Shown: positions 10,801 to 20,545 of the stretch, piece by piece
Layout of the letters: the number at the start of each line of letters is the position of its first letter
Position numbering within the stretch: position 1 is the first letter of the stretch
Source of the DNA: Centropus unirufus
Lineage: Eukaryota; Chordata; Aves; Cuculiformes; Centropidae
Assembly: GCA_013397695.1 (NCBI GenBank)
Contig: VYZI01000487.1
Coordinates: forward strand, 395,574 to 459,573
Length of the DNA: 64,000 bases
Reading direction: 5' to 3'
The notes under the pieces: model-generated
What the model saw: only the letters and a program-made list of their open reading frames with translations
What the model was told of the DNA's origin: nothing
The model's database searches: none
Made by a program: the position numbers and the translations under genes

Positions 10801-13800
10801 AAGAAATGAAACAGAGCTGTGAATCCCCTGAGGCCGCGCAGCGAGGCTGGTGGCTGCAGTGGCCCTGGCGGAGCCGGGTCCAGGGGTGCCTGGGGAGGGG
10901 GCTGGCAGGGCCTTGGTGGGAGGCGGAGGGGCTGGCGGAGCGGGGCAGCCCGGACCCGCGGCTGTGGAGGGGAAGCTGTGCTGGTCCCCAGCGTGGCCTT
11001 GTCGTTGTCCCCCGGTCACAGAACGGCCACGTTTCTCTTATGACGAATGGGGGGGTTGCTACCCTTCCCTGGCAACCGAGCCCATGCAAGGAGCAGATGG
11101 AGCCCATCCTGAACATGCAATCTCAGCAAAAGCAAAGCCAATAAGTGAGTTAATTACCAGCACGTTATGTGAGAGTGGGGGATTCCCGGGGGATCATGGG
11201 CATGAAACAGCCCTTTGCTCGCCAGCTGCAGGAGCCACGTGTGCCGGAGGGGCTGGGGGACCTGGCTGATGCTGGGGGAGCTGAGCTGCTCTCCCTGGGG
11301 ATTATTTGCCTGCACAAACCCTCGCTGGACAGACTCGCAGCTCTGCAGATGTTATCGCTGTCGTATCCATCCCTTCCCTTGCGGTTTTCCTGGCTGTGAC
11401 CTGGGAGGTGTATTTGTGGGGTGGCTGCAGAGTGCCAAGCAGCGTGTGCTGTCCGCGAGGCGGTTGTGACTGACCGTGAATACCCAAATCTACTGAGGGC
11501 AGAGCATCTTCTGCCTTTGTCTCCCTGCTGAGCAAAACTGGGGGAGAAAGTGTAGCTGCTCCTAAACTCCCCAGTCTAAAAGTGAATTTTAACCGGGCTT
11601 GAAAGAGCCCTGGGCCTCTTACTGCTTTCCTGTGTCCCTCCAGCCGTGCAGAGCCTGCCCAGTGAGGTGAGGAACTTTCCAGCTGAAACACCTGCCTGGA
11701 GGCAGCGGGAGGATGTGGATGTGCTGGCTTGCCCTCCTTGGTGCTTCCCTTCTGCTCCCCATCAGCTGAGCTAATAAAGTTTGGACTCGTTAAATCCACA
11801 AACGGTTTCAAACTCAATTGCCCTGGGCTGGCTCGCAGCTCCCGTCCACCCCTCCCTTTGCAAATCTGCCTGGGAGATAAGGATGGCGGTGGCTTTAATT
11901 CCTCACTTGTGCATCGACTGCCAATTCTCTTGCCCGCTCACCCTTGATAAATATTGCACAAAGATTTGGCTGCCAACGTGCTGGAGATAAAGGTCCAGTC
12001 CCGCCAGATCTCCTTCCTCTGTGCCTTTTGTCTCTTTTTGTGTTCAATTTGTTAAACAACCCACCTGCTGCAAGAGAGGCTCTTCCCTTCTCTGCTCCTG
12101 CTTCGGATTATTGCTAAAGCTCTGAGTGAGCTCCCTTGTCCCCTGCGCCCAGCCTTGGGTGGGAATTGAGGACTAAGAAAAGGCCCTGTCATTTCCAGGC
12201 CTTGAATTGTCATTGATTGGGGGATCGATAGCAAAGCCTGCCTCGGCTCAGTGCTCTCCAGGGCCTGGCAGCATCCTCTGTGCTGGTGCTGAGTGGGTGC
12301 TGAGGTGTTTTCCATGAGCCCGTCCTGCGAGTAGAGCCCAAACCAGGATTTGCGGAGACTCCTGTGCAGATGACCTGTGAAGGAAAGAGCACCAGGAGCT
12401 CTGGCAGGGCTTAGCCTTACTAAAAATCCTCTTCCCAGCCCTGCAGCCAGGCTGGATGAGCCCAGTTTGATGGGCTAAGACAAGGGCTAGTGTTTGGGGA
12501 GCATCACTGGGAGCTGCGCTGCATATTGCCCACCTGTCACCTTGGGGTTTGCTGGAACTGGCTCCTCTCAACTGAAAAACCCTCCAGGATCTGAACGCTG
12601 TTCCCTGATGGAGCACAAATGCCTTACAGACAGCACAAGAGCAATGGGAGCTGCTCAGCTGAGGGACGGGAAGCAATTGTGTCACGCGCAGGGAGGATGC
12701 CCAGCGCCTCCATGAGACCGTGCAGACAAAAGTCGTGATGCTACAGCCGTGTGAGTGTTGCTCCTGACCAAGCCTCAAATTTCAGGGCTGCTGTAGGCAA
12801 GAAAACAGGCAGAGGATATTGATTGGGGTGGAGAGGGAGAAACTGAGGAGAGGAGGTCGCGAGCAACCTTATCGCTGTGTATGGAGCTGGTTGGTAGGAT
12901 CTATTGGAGCTGATATTCCCCCTTGGCATCCCCTTGTGCAGTATCCTGAGTGTCATCTCTCTTATGAGAAGATCAAATTAAAAAAGAGATAAGCGATGCT
13001 CAGACCTGAAAGTATTTGAGCTCAAATGCGGCACATTTGTCTGCTATTTGTGCTGTCCTGCTGGAACAGCAGCTGTCCCGGGCAGCTTTAGATGCTATTA
13101 ATATTAGCTTCCAGGTCTCTGGGTTCCCCAGTTTTGGGGTGGCTCTGACAACATGGATTGATCACTATCACTTCTAAATCCATACCAAATGTCATCTAAA
13201 GTGCAACAAATAATGGCCTGATTATCTGCTAGATCCTAATGCTACTCCCTGGAGATAACAAGCTGCAATTTTCCCCCTGGGCCATACAGTAATCGCCCCA
13301 ATTACTCCCAAGCAGTGGTTATTAAACTCATGGCACTGCTTCCATTTACAAAGCAAAAATAATTAAGCAGGTGTCTATGTTCACTGTTTCGCTGGGGGTG
13401 ACTGAGGTTATTTCTGCTTTGTTCTGGGAAAGAAACTCTCAGCGGCTATGGAAAACCTCCATGCCTTGCCTGCTCAGTGTGGCACAGTTCTGTCAAGAGC
13501 CGCACAAAGAAGCCGCCGGATGATCAGCCAGATAAAATGCAGTGTCTGTTAATGCTGGGGTTGGTATCCCAAAGGATGTAACCTCTATCCGGTTATAACA
13601 TCAGAGGGATTTAGGAAGACAGCATGGTTAGCGAAGCTGAGATGTGATGGGCATATGAAATCACGGCCTGGGCCCTTGATGAAGTTGATGGGTTGGGTTG
13701 GGTTGGTTGAATTGGTGTTGGGTATTGCCCAGCTGTGAGCAGGACACCAGTGGCCTGGCCCAGCATGGGCCATGACAACACCGGGCTCCAGCTCCACCAG

Positions 13801-14850
13801 CCTCTGGGTAGCATGGACAGCATCCCCTTAGCTCATGCTCACGTCTCTGGATGCGCACGTGTGCTTGCTCCCCCAAAGGAGCGGGCTCCTGCACCCACAC
13901 GTGCAGCCAACGTGCATGGGCGCGAAGGCTTCCAGTTCGTGTTCGTGAAAGCAGGGAGAGGGATGACCAGGACGGAGGAAGGCTGTGCTGGTGAATTATG
14001 CATGACACAGGGAGGAGAGCCGTTATCTGCTTGGACAAAGGCCTGTGCCAGGCAGCCTGGCTCTCTGCTGCACCTGTACCTTCCTTTTGCGTGCGCTTTA
14101 TCTCCACTCCCAGCTTGTAATTCAGCCCAAATATCAGAGGAAGCTGGAAGATTAATTTTCTCTGTTTGCATGGCAAAGGAGAGGGAACGCGCTCTCACTC
14201 CAGACTCCCAGCTGCTTAATCTGCCACCGAGGCCCTGCTGAAGGAAAAGGCAAAAAATTTATCAGTCTTGGCAAGTTGCTGGGGTGGGGAGGGGTATTTG
14301 GACCTGGTGGCTGCACTGAGCTCAGGGCTGCACGCTGGGCCCCTGCCAGCAGGTCGTGGGCCCTCACAGCAGAGCTCAGTGTTCTTGCATCTGTGATTTT
14401 AGGGGGGCAAAACCTTCCCCTCAGCCCAGGGTTAAAGCCGAGAGGAATGTGTGGGGCTCAGGAGAGCCAGAGCCATTCCCTGCCCTGCCATGGAGCGGGA
14501 CCTTCCAGCGTGGGAGTGGTCACAGCTGCGAGTTGCTCGAATATTTAAGAGATGACAACTGTATTAATAAAAAAACTCGATAAAATCCCTCGAGTTTGAA
14601 GCAGGAAGCATCAGCTCAGCTCTTACTTTCCAGCCCTCTCCCTTAGTGCACTCCCTGACTTAAATGAAATCATAAATATCAGCCCACAGAGGTCCTTTGT
14701 CACTGCGCGCCGCTCCCGGCGACAAGAGGTCATTCATTAAAAGCCAGATGAAGGCAATAGAGACTCCCATTGTTTTTGAACAAGTTCAGGAGGAGGCCAT
14801 GGGTTCCCTGCTCGCGTCGTGCAGTTTCTCTGCGAGGAGCAGGGAGGATG
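7874..14850. other. Unique non-coding intergenic DNA
   Basis: About 7 kb with no recognised exon or transposon. AT-rich islands stand out at 8265-8330 (TTTAATTTTG, GATAATTAAAGG), 8735-8825, 13080-13380 (several ATTA/TAAT cores) and 14520-14590. Open frames are short, on both strands and not family-like. Confidence 0.6.
13691..13709. repeat. Short (GGTTG)n tract
   Basis: GGTTGGGTTGGGTTGGTTG. It resembles telomeric TTAGGG only superficially, because the A is missing. Confidence 0.7.
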
Positions 14851-15170
14851 ACCGGCACGGCTGGGCCGGCGGGTTTGGCTCATCCCACCCGGGCGCCCTG
14901 CCCGCCCCCAGCCCCGCCGCGCGCCGGGACCCGCGGCCCCAGGGCGGCTCCCGGGGCTCCGCCGCGGCCGCACGGGCCAAGCTCCCGGCGGTTTTTCACT
15001 CAGACAAGCGCTGGCCCCGCTGCTCCCACCCAACGGCATGGGCGTGATGCCATCTGCCGGCCTGCGGCTCGGGCCAGCAGCCAGAAACTGGAGGTTAATG
15101 CCCCGCAGCGCCCCGCTGCCCCCAGCTCCTGACCCGTTCCCTTTGAAACCGGCGCTGCAGGAGCGCACCC
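14850..15170. promoter_or_regulatory. CpG-rich block in the intergenic region
   Basis: Dense CpG from about 14,860 to 15,010 (including GCCGCGGCCGC), tapering to 15,170. No first exon or start codon of a known gene was recognised nearby. It may be an unannotated promoter (for example a non-coding RNA) or a GC-rich enhancer. Confidence 0.45.
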
Positions 15171-15270
15171 AGAGGTCATCGAGGCACCTGAGGTCATTTC
15201 TGTCTTCCCCCCACGCCATGGGAAATGTTGCTCTCTTAAAGTTTCCAGTTCCGCTTTCTTTTTCCCCACT

Positions 15271-15294
15271 TACTTTTTTTTTTTTTTTTTTTCC
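15271..15294. repeat. Poly(T) tract
   Basis: Nearly uninterrupted T run of about 18-20 bases. No retroposed gene body was recognised on the side where a minus-strand poly(A) tail would sit. Confidence 0.85.
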
Positions 15295-15299
15295 TGACT

Positions 15300-17234
15300 G
15301 ACTGTTCATGAAGACCAGCACGCTCTAACTGGTTTTGGATTAAAAGGAACTTAATAAAGGTTTCCCCCGAGCACAAAGCTGCACAAATGGGTTTGCAATT
15401 CTGGAGTTAATTAGGCAGGAGCCAGGCAGAGGGATTTGTGTTTGCGAAGCTCTACCAGAGGATGAGGCTGGGGGGAAAGGTTTGGTTTTGCAGGGCTGCG
15501 TGCTGGCACAGCGAGGTGCCAGAGCAGATTTCTTTGCATTCTGCCCCAAAAGATGAAGGCATGGCATCACCACAAGCCCATTAACATTGCCTCCAGCAAA
15601 AATCCTGGTCACATCACAGGGTCCGCCAGCGCTGCCCAGCAAGGGAGTCAGTGTCCAGTGGCTGGAGGAGGCGGACGGGCTGAAGACCAACTGGAGCGAG
15701 ACTGCGGGAGGAACTGGAGGAGAATTTCTGCTGCCTGAAAATGTGAAGTGCTTCCGCCAGTAATCGCCGGAATCATCAAATTAGCATAAATTCTATTAAC
15801 GGTTTCCCAGATGAGACATTTCAAGGCTTCTCCCTCCCCTCCCCGACACAAACAAAAGAGAATATAATTACTTTGCAATAAAGCAGCTCCTGAAAAGGCC
15901 CTCAATCTTCGTGCCTTTTCTGCTCCCTTCAATTCGAGCTGTATGTGAAAGGTGCTTCTGACCTCTCAGCTCTCATCGCGCATTGGTCAGGAAGGAGGAG
16001 AGAAAAACTCTAAAACTCTACAAAGCTTTTAGAGACCAGGGCTGGGACCAAGCAGGCGGTGTGTGCCTCTGGCCATGGCGCAACTGCCGCGTCCACTTCC
16101 CATCAGCAGGCGAGGGGGGTTCTGAGAAGCCTTTTTTGAGGAATTTGGATCCTAACGCCCTTCGAGCTCCCACCCATCACGTTTCAGAGGAGGATTTGGA
16201 AGTGCAGCATCTGAACACAGATGGAAGGAATCTCATTTGCCTAACACTGAAACCCAGTGCCGAACGCAGTAACGCACTACAAGCACCACGGGGGCAATAA
16301 TCTAAAATAATACGCCTTTTTATTGGTGCAAGATTACAGATGACAATTTGAAAGAGAAGAGAATTTGCTTATGAGCAAAAGCCTCCTTAACTCTTAAGAA
16401 TGGCACTAAAACAACTCGCCTGCCTATAAATATGATCTGCCAATAGAGACATCTTAGCTGTGAAGACTTAATTACAGGCAGGAGCTGCAGGAGGCCCTGG
16501 GGCTGACACCGAAACAGCTGAACCTCTTCTAGAAATGGGTGTGCAAGGAGTGCTGGAGTGGGACGGGCACGCACAAGGGGCGCTCAGCACGCACAGGTGG
16601 AACTGCCAGCCTCCAGTCTGCATTCCAGAGTGGGGCAAATTGAGCTTTTTGAATGATTTTCCATGCCACGAGGTCAAATATCAAGGTGAATGCCTTTCTC
16701 TTGCTTGGCCATTAACGCAGAGGATGAGTCGTGTCTCATCTGGGCCTCAGTTCTCCTATAAAATGTAGATTATTTTGCCTATCTGCCTCAAGGAAGCCTT
16801 GTTAATGTTTACTTTTCAGAGGACTTTGAGGCTTTTTACAATCTATTATGAATTAATTATTAAGTTAAAGCAGGCTATATAACCTAAATAAAGCCATTCT
16901 GACAAAGCAGCTGGATGTAAGAGAGCAATCTGCTTTACGAACTCCCTTTCCCACTTAGCAATTTTAAGCATTTAGTTCCGCTTTCTAATTGCTAATATCC
17001 ATTCTTCAATTACCCGCTGTTTTGTTTCAGATTTCAAAGATTAAAACGCATTGTTATTTTATGATTATGTGATTCTGCTTTTTGTAATTGTTTGGTCTGG
17101 GTTTGGGTTTTATCAGTTTGCATTTTAACTGTCTGCAAATGGGAGACTGGAACGTGTGGCTTGAAATGGGGTTTTGCCTTTTTGGCATGTGGATGGATCG
17201 CTGTTGGCTACTCAGTATTTCAAAGACAAAAAAT
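15300..17234. other. Non-coding intergenic DNA with a low-GC segment
   Basis: No gene or transposon recognised. GC content falls noticeably from about 16,280 to 17,230, with many TTAAT/ATTA cores, for example around 16,840-16,870 and 16,980-17,070. This is unlike the flanking GC-rich DNA. Confidence 0.55.
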
Positions 17235-17632
17235 TATAGAATCCTGGAATGGTTTGGGTTGGAAAGGACCTCAAAGCCCAGCCAGTCCCACCCCCTGCCA
17301 CGGGCAGGGACACCTCCCGCTGCACCAGGGGCTCCAAGCCCCATCCAACCTGGAATTCAACACCTCCAGGGATGGAGCAGCCACCACTGCTCTGGGCAAC
17401 CTGGGCCAGGGCCTCCCCACCCTCACAGCAAAACCTTTCTCCCCAAGATCTCACCTCAATCTCCCCTCTTGCAGCTCAAAACCGTTCTCCCTCATCCTCT
17501 CCCTGCACTCCCTGATCAGATGCTCCTCCCCAGCTTTCCTGGAGCCCCTTTCAGTACTGGAAGCTGCTCTAAGGTCTCCCCAGAGCCTTCTCTTCTCCAG
17601 GCTGGACAGCCCCAACTCTCCCAGCCTGTTGG
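17235..17632 (-). mobile_element. CR1 LINE 3' fragment (antisense)
   Basis: Begins with the inverted CR1 3' end (TAGAATCCTGGAATGG, GGTTGGAAAGGACCTCAAAG) and runs to CTCCCAGCCTG. It carries the GAATTC variant (TGGAATTCAACACC) shared with the copies near 50.6 and 52.6 kb. It lies directly upstream of the RACGAP1 promoter. Confidence 0.95.
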
Positions 17633-17699
17633 CATTTTCGGTAGCAACAGCCGCCCTTCAGTTTCGGGGGTTCTAGGCCCTGCTGGCATCACCAGCTTG

Positions 17700-18005
17700 C
17701 TCTGTTGCTAAGCAACACGGGATTCAGCCAGTCACCATCAGTAAAGATGGCGCCTGACAGCTTCAGCGTGCCGCCGTTAGGGGCCGCCTCCCGCCCTCAC
17801 GCCAGGGACCGCAGTAGAGAGGCCACGCCCTCAGCAAACATGGCCGCCAGCTTGGCTTCAGACGCGCAACGGAAGAGAGCCAATGAGAGGCCGGGGAGGG
17901 TGGGGTAGCGCGCTGCGATTGGCTGCCAGCAGGAATTCAAACCGGAGTGCCGGGCGGTTAAGCTGGGCCGTTGGAGCTGTAGAGCGCGCCGGGCCGGCGG
18001 CCCAG
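17700..18005 (+). promoter_or_regulatory. RACGAP1: RACGAP1 CpG promoter and predicted 5' UTR exon
   Basis: CpG-rich block with an X-box-like palindrome GTTGCTAAGCAAC (17704-17716), a YY1-like AAGATGGCGCC near 17744-17754, a CCAAT box at 17880-17884, an inverted CCAAT (ATTGG) at 17918-17922 and TTCAAA (TTTGAA on the minus strand) at 17936-17941. Paired NF-Y boxes followed by a CHR are typical of G2/M genes bound by DREAM/MuvB, which suits a cytokinesis gene. The non-coding exon probably ends at 18005, where CCCAG|GTGGGT is a good donor. It contains no ATG after about 17940. The transcription start is inferred, not seen. Confidence 0.72.
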
Positions 18006-18014
18006 GTGGGTGCG

Positions 18015-18185
18015 CGGGCGGTGGGGCTTGGGCTCCAGGCCCCAGGAGTGAGGGCGAGCGGCGGGGACCGGGACCCGGGGTGCTGAGGGGTGAGCGGCGG
18101 GGGCCGGGCTCCAGGCCCCGGGGCTCTGACGGGCGGGGGCCGGGCTCCAGGCCCCGGGGCTGAGGTTGGGCGGCGGGGACCAGGG
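18015..18185. repeat. GC-rich minisatellite, period about 36-38 bp
   Basis: The core GGCTCCAGGC recurs at 18031, 18107 and 18143, embedded in similar GGCGGGGGCCGG and CCCCGGGG contexts. A more diverged unit fills the gap between the first two. It lies at the start of the RACGAP1 5' UTR intron. Confidence 0.75.
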
Positions 18186-18417
18186 CTCCCCCCCGGGTCT
18201 GCGGGGTCCCAGGCCCTCGGGGTCCCCTCCTGGCGTCCTCCGGGGTCTCTTCCCTTGCCTCCCTTCCTCTCCTTCTGCTCTCGAGTTGGGTTGACGACCA
18301 CCGCGATTAATTAAGGTAATTAAGGCGGGAAGCTGTTGAAGCCTCCCCCTGCATGAATGAAGCAGGCCCCAAGGAGCTGGGGAAGCCTCGCAGGGAGCTT
18401 TGCTGCGCGCCGTAGGA

Positions 18418-19200
18418 GCCAGCAGAGCCGCAGAATGCCAGGCTGGAGGGGACCCGAGGGTCACCTGGGCCATCCTCGGTAGCTCAGATGGGGTGACCCG
18501 GCACCATCTCAAGCTGAGCCTTGGAGGTGTCCAGTGCAGAGGAATCCACCGCTTCCCTGGGGAGGCGATTCCAGTGATTTACTGCTCTCATGGTGAAAAC
18601 CTTTCTCCTGGAATCCAATTGGATCCTCCCCAGGAGTACCTTATCCCCATCACTCCTTGCCTTTTCCGTGTGACCCCCTTGTGAACAGCGAGTCTGCGTC
18701 CTCTTGGCATCGCTTCATGTACTTGTACGAGGTAGTGAGGTCTCCCCTAAACCTTTTCCTCAAGGATGAACAAACCCAGTCCTCTCAGCCCTACTTTGCA
18801 TGGAAGATTTCCTAGCCCTCTGATCATCTTAGTGGCCCTTCTCTGGCTGCCCCAGCATCTTTTTTGTATTTCAGGGACCAAAACTGGATGCAGGGCTCCA
18901 GCTGCAGCCTGACAAGTGCTGAGTAGAGTGGGATAGTGACTTCTCTATCTCTGCTGGTGATGCCTTTCTCGATGTCCCCCGGCATCCTGTTGGCTTTCTC
19001 TGCTGCTGCAATGCAATGTTCACTCACTCTGAGCCTGTTGTCCACCAAGGCCCCCAGGTCCTTCTCCACAGAGCTGCTCTCCAGCCAGGTGGAACCCAGC
19101 CTGAGCTGCACTCCGGGGTTGTGTATGAGTCCAAGTGCTTCAAAGCCCTCCACAGTGGATTGTGAAGTGCTGAGCGGGTTATACTCCTACCTGGCGCCTC
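18418..19200 (-). mobile_element. CR1 LINE fragment (antisense) with the end of the reverse-transcriptase frame
   Basis: On the minus strand the frame across 19153-18824 shows features of the CR1 pol C-terminus: LGSTWLESSSVEKDLGALVDN, REVTIPLYSALVR and IQFWSLKYKKD. The 3' UTR part follows down to about 18418. The copy is old: frames are interrupted and the terminal repeat is degenerate. It lies in the RACGAP1 5' UTR intron. Confidence 0.85.
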
Positions 19201-19734
19201 TCCCAATCACGTCTGCACCCGCTTCTAAGTACAGATTCATTAATCAGGGCTGCCCCTTGTGCCCCAGCAACCTCTTGCCTTAGCAGAGTAATTTCTGTGT
19301 TGCTGAGCTGGAGACTTTCCTCTTCGTTGCTTCTGTGTATGCCGTTGTTGCTGCTGTTTGAGGAAAATGTGCTGACTGCCTGAATTTTAACTGCTATTTG
19401 CAGTAGGAGCTGTAGCTTAAAATGCAGCTAAATTTAAAACTGTATTAAAATTCCCGAGAATGTTGTTCCTATTTTTATCTTGTGAAGCTCTGAAAACTTG
19501 CGCATTTTTAGTGGCCTATATAGTACCGAGTCATTTGAAGACTGGGCATGAACTGCGTTCTGCAGCCTTCCAGGAGAGTGGTTTGGGATCCCTCATCTTG
19601 CCTTGAGTTCTGAGCCACTGGAGTTGTGCTGCCTTTCTCTGTGGCTCTGTTATCGATGAACTGTGGAGGGGTGAGGATCTTCCCTAAAGAAGGATTTAGA
19701 TGCACGTAGCTCCTTAAAATGTAGAATTGCTTGG

Positions 19735-20310
19735 TTGAAAAAATCCTTTTGAGTTCATTTAGTCCGACTGTACCTGTCCAGTACTAAACCAGATTCCTGA
19801 GCATCTCCTCTATCTGTCTTTTAAACCCCTCTGGGACTGGTGACTCAACCACCTCCTTGGGCAGCCTCTGCCAGTACCCAAAAACCCTTTCAGGGCAGAA
19901 ATTGTTCCCGATATCTAATCTGAACCCCCCCTGGTGCAGCCTGGGGCCATTTCCTCTCATCTTGACTCTTGGGAAAAGAGACCAACACCCACCTTGCTTC
20001 AGCCTCCTTTCAGGCAGTTGTAGACAATGATGAGATGGCTTCTCAGCTGCTCCTCTTAAGACTTGTTCTCCAGCCCCTTCACCAGCTTCATTCCCCATCT
20101 CTGGACGCACTCCAGCCCCTCAAGGTCTTTCTTGTATTGAGGGGCCCAAACCTGAACCCAGAATTCAAGGTGTGGCCTCACCAATTCTGGGCACGGGGAC
20201 GAGGATGACTTCTGAGCTCCTGCTGGCCACGCTGTTTCTGATACAGGCCAGGATGCAGTTGTCCTTGCCCACCTGGGCACACTGCAGCCTAACTCCTGAA
20301 GTATTTTGGC
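19735..20310 (-). mobile_element. CR1 LINE fragment (antisense), second copy with pol C-terminus
   Basis: Minus-strand translation across 20240-20060 shows VRPHLEFWVQVWAPQYKKD, the conserved end of the CR1 reverse-transcriptase reading frame, followed by LVKGLENKS and the 3' UTR. It is truncated and interrupted. Together with the previous copy it makes up over half of the RACGAP1 5' UTR intron. Confidence 0.88.
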
Positions 20311-20460
20311 TTAAGCATCTTTTAAAGCTCTCATTAAAAAAATAAGTATCTTTAATTCCCAAGCTAATTCTGTTTTCTTTGGGCTGGTAACTCATTTTCT
20401 GTTTCAACGTGGGAAGAATGGGCTGGGCTCTTTATTGAGCTCTGGTTTCTTGGCAGGAAG

Positions 20461-20545
20461 ATGGAGGCCACGATGCTGAACTTAAGGAATCTGTACGATC
20501 AACTTATGCGCCAGGTTGAAGTTTTAAGTGAAGGAAATGAATGCC
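20461..20545 (+). CDS. RACGAP1: RACGAP1 coding exon 1 (residues 1-28)
   Basis: The exon begins at 20457 after TTGGCAG with a four-base leader (GAAG) and the start codon. It ends one base into the Gln29 codon at GAATGCC|GTAAGT. Confidence 0.96.

Noticed and set aside
13691..13709. Interstitial telomeric repeat
   Set aside because: The units are GGTTG/GGGTTG without the A of TTAGGG, and the tract is only 19 bases.
15271..15294. Poly(T) as the tail of a processed pseudogene
   Set aside because: No gene-derived body was recognised on the adjoining side, and no flanking direct repeats were evident.
18824..19153. Minus-strand frame with reverse-transcriptase-like sequence, possibly a host gene
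   Set aside because: It matches the conserved C-terminus of CR1 pol and sits in a truncated, interrupted copy, so it is a retrotransposon remnant.
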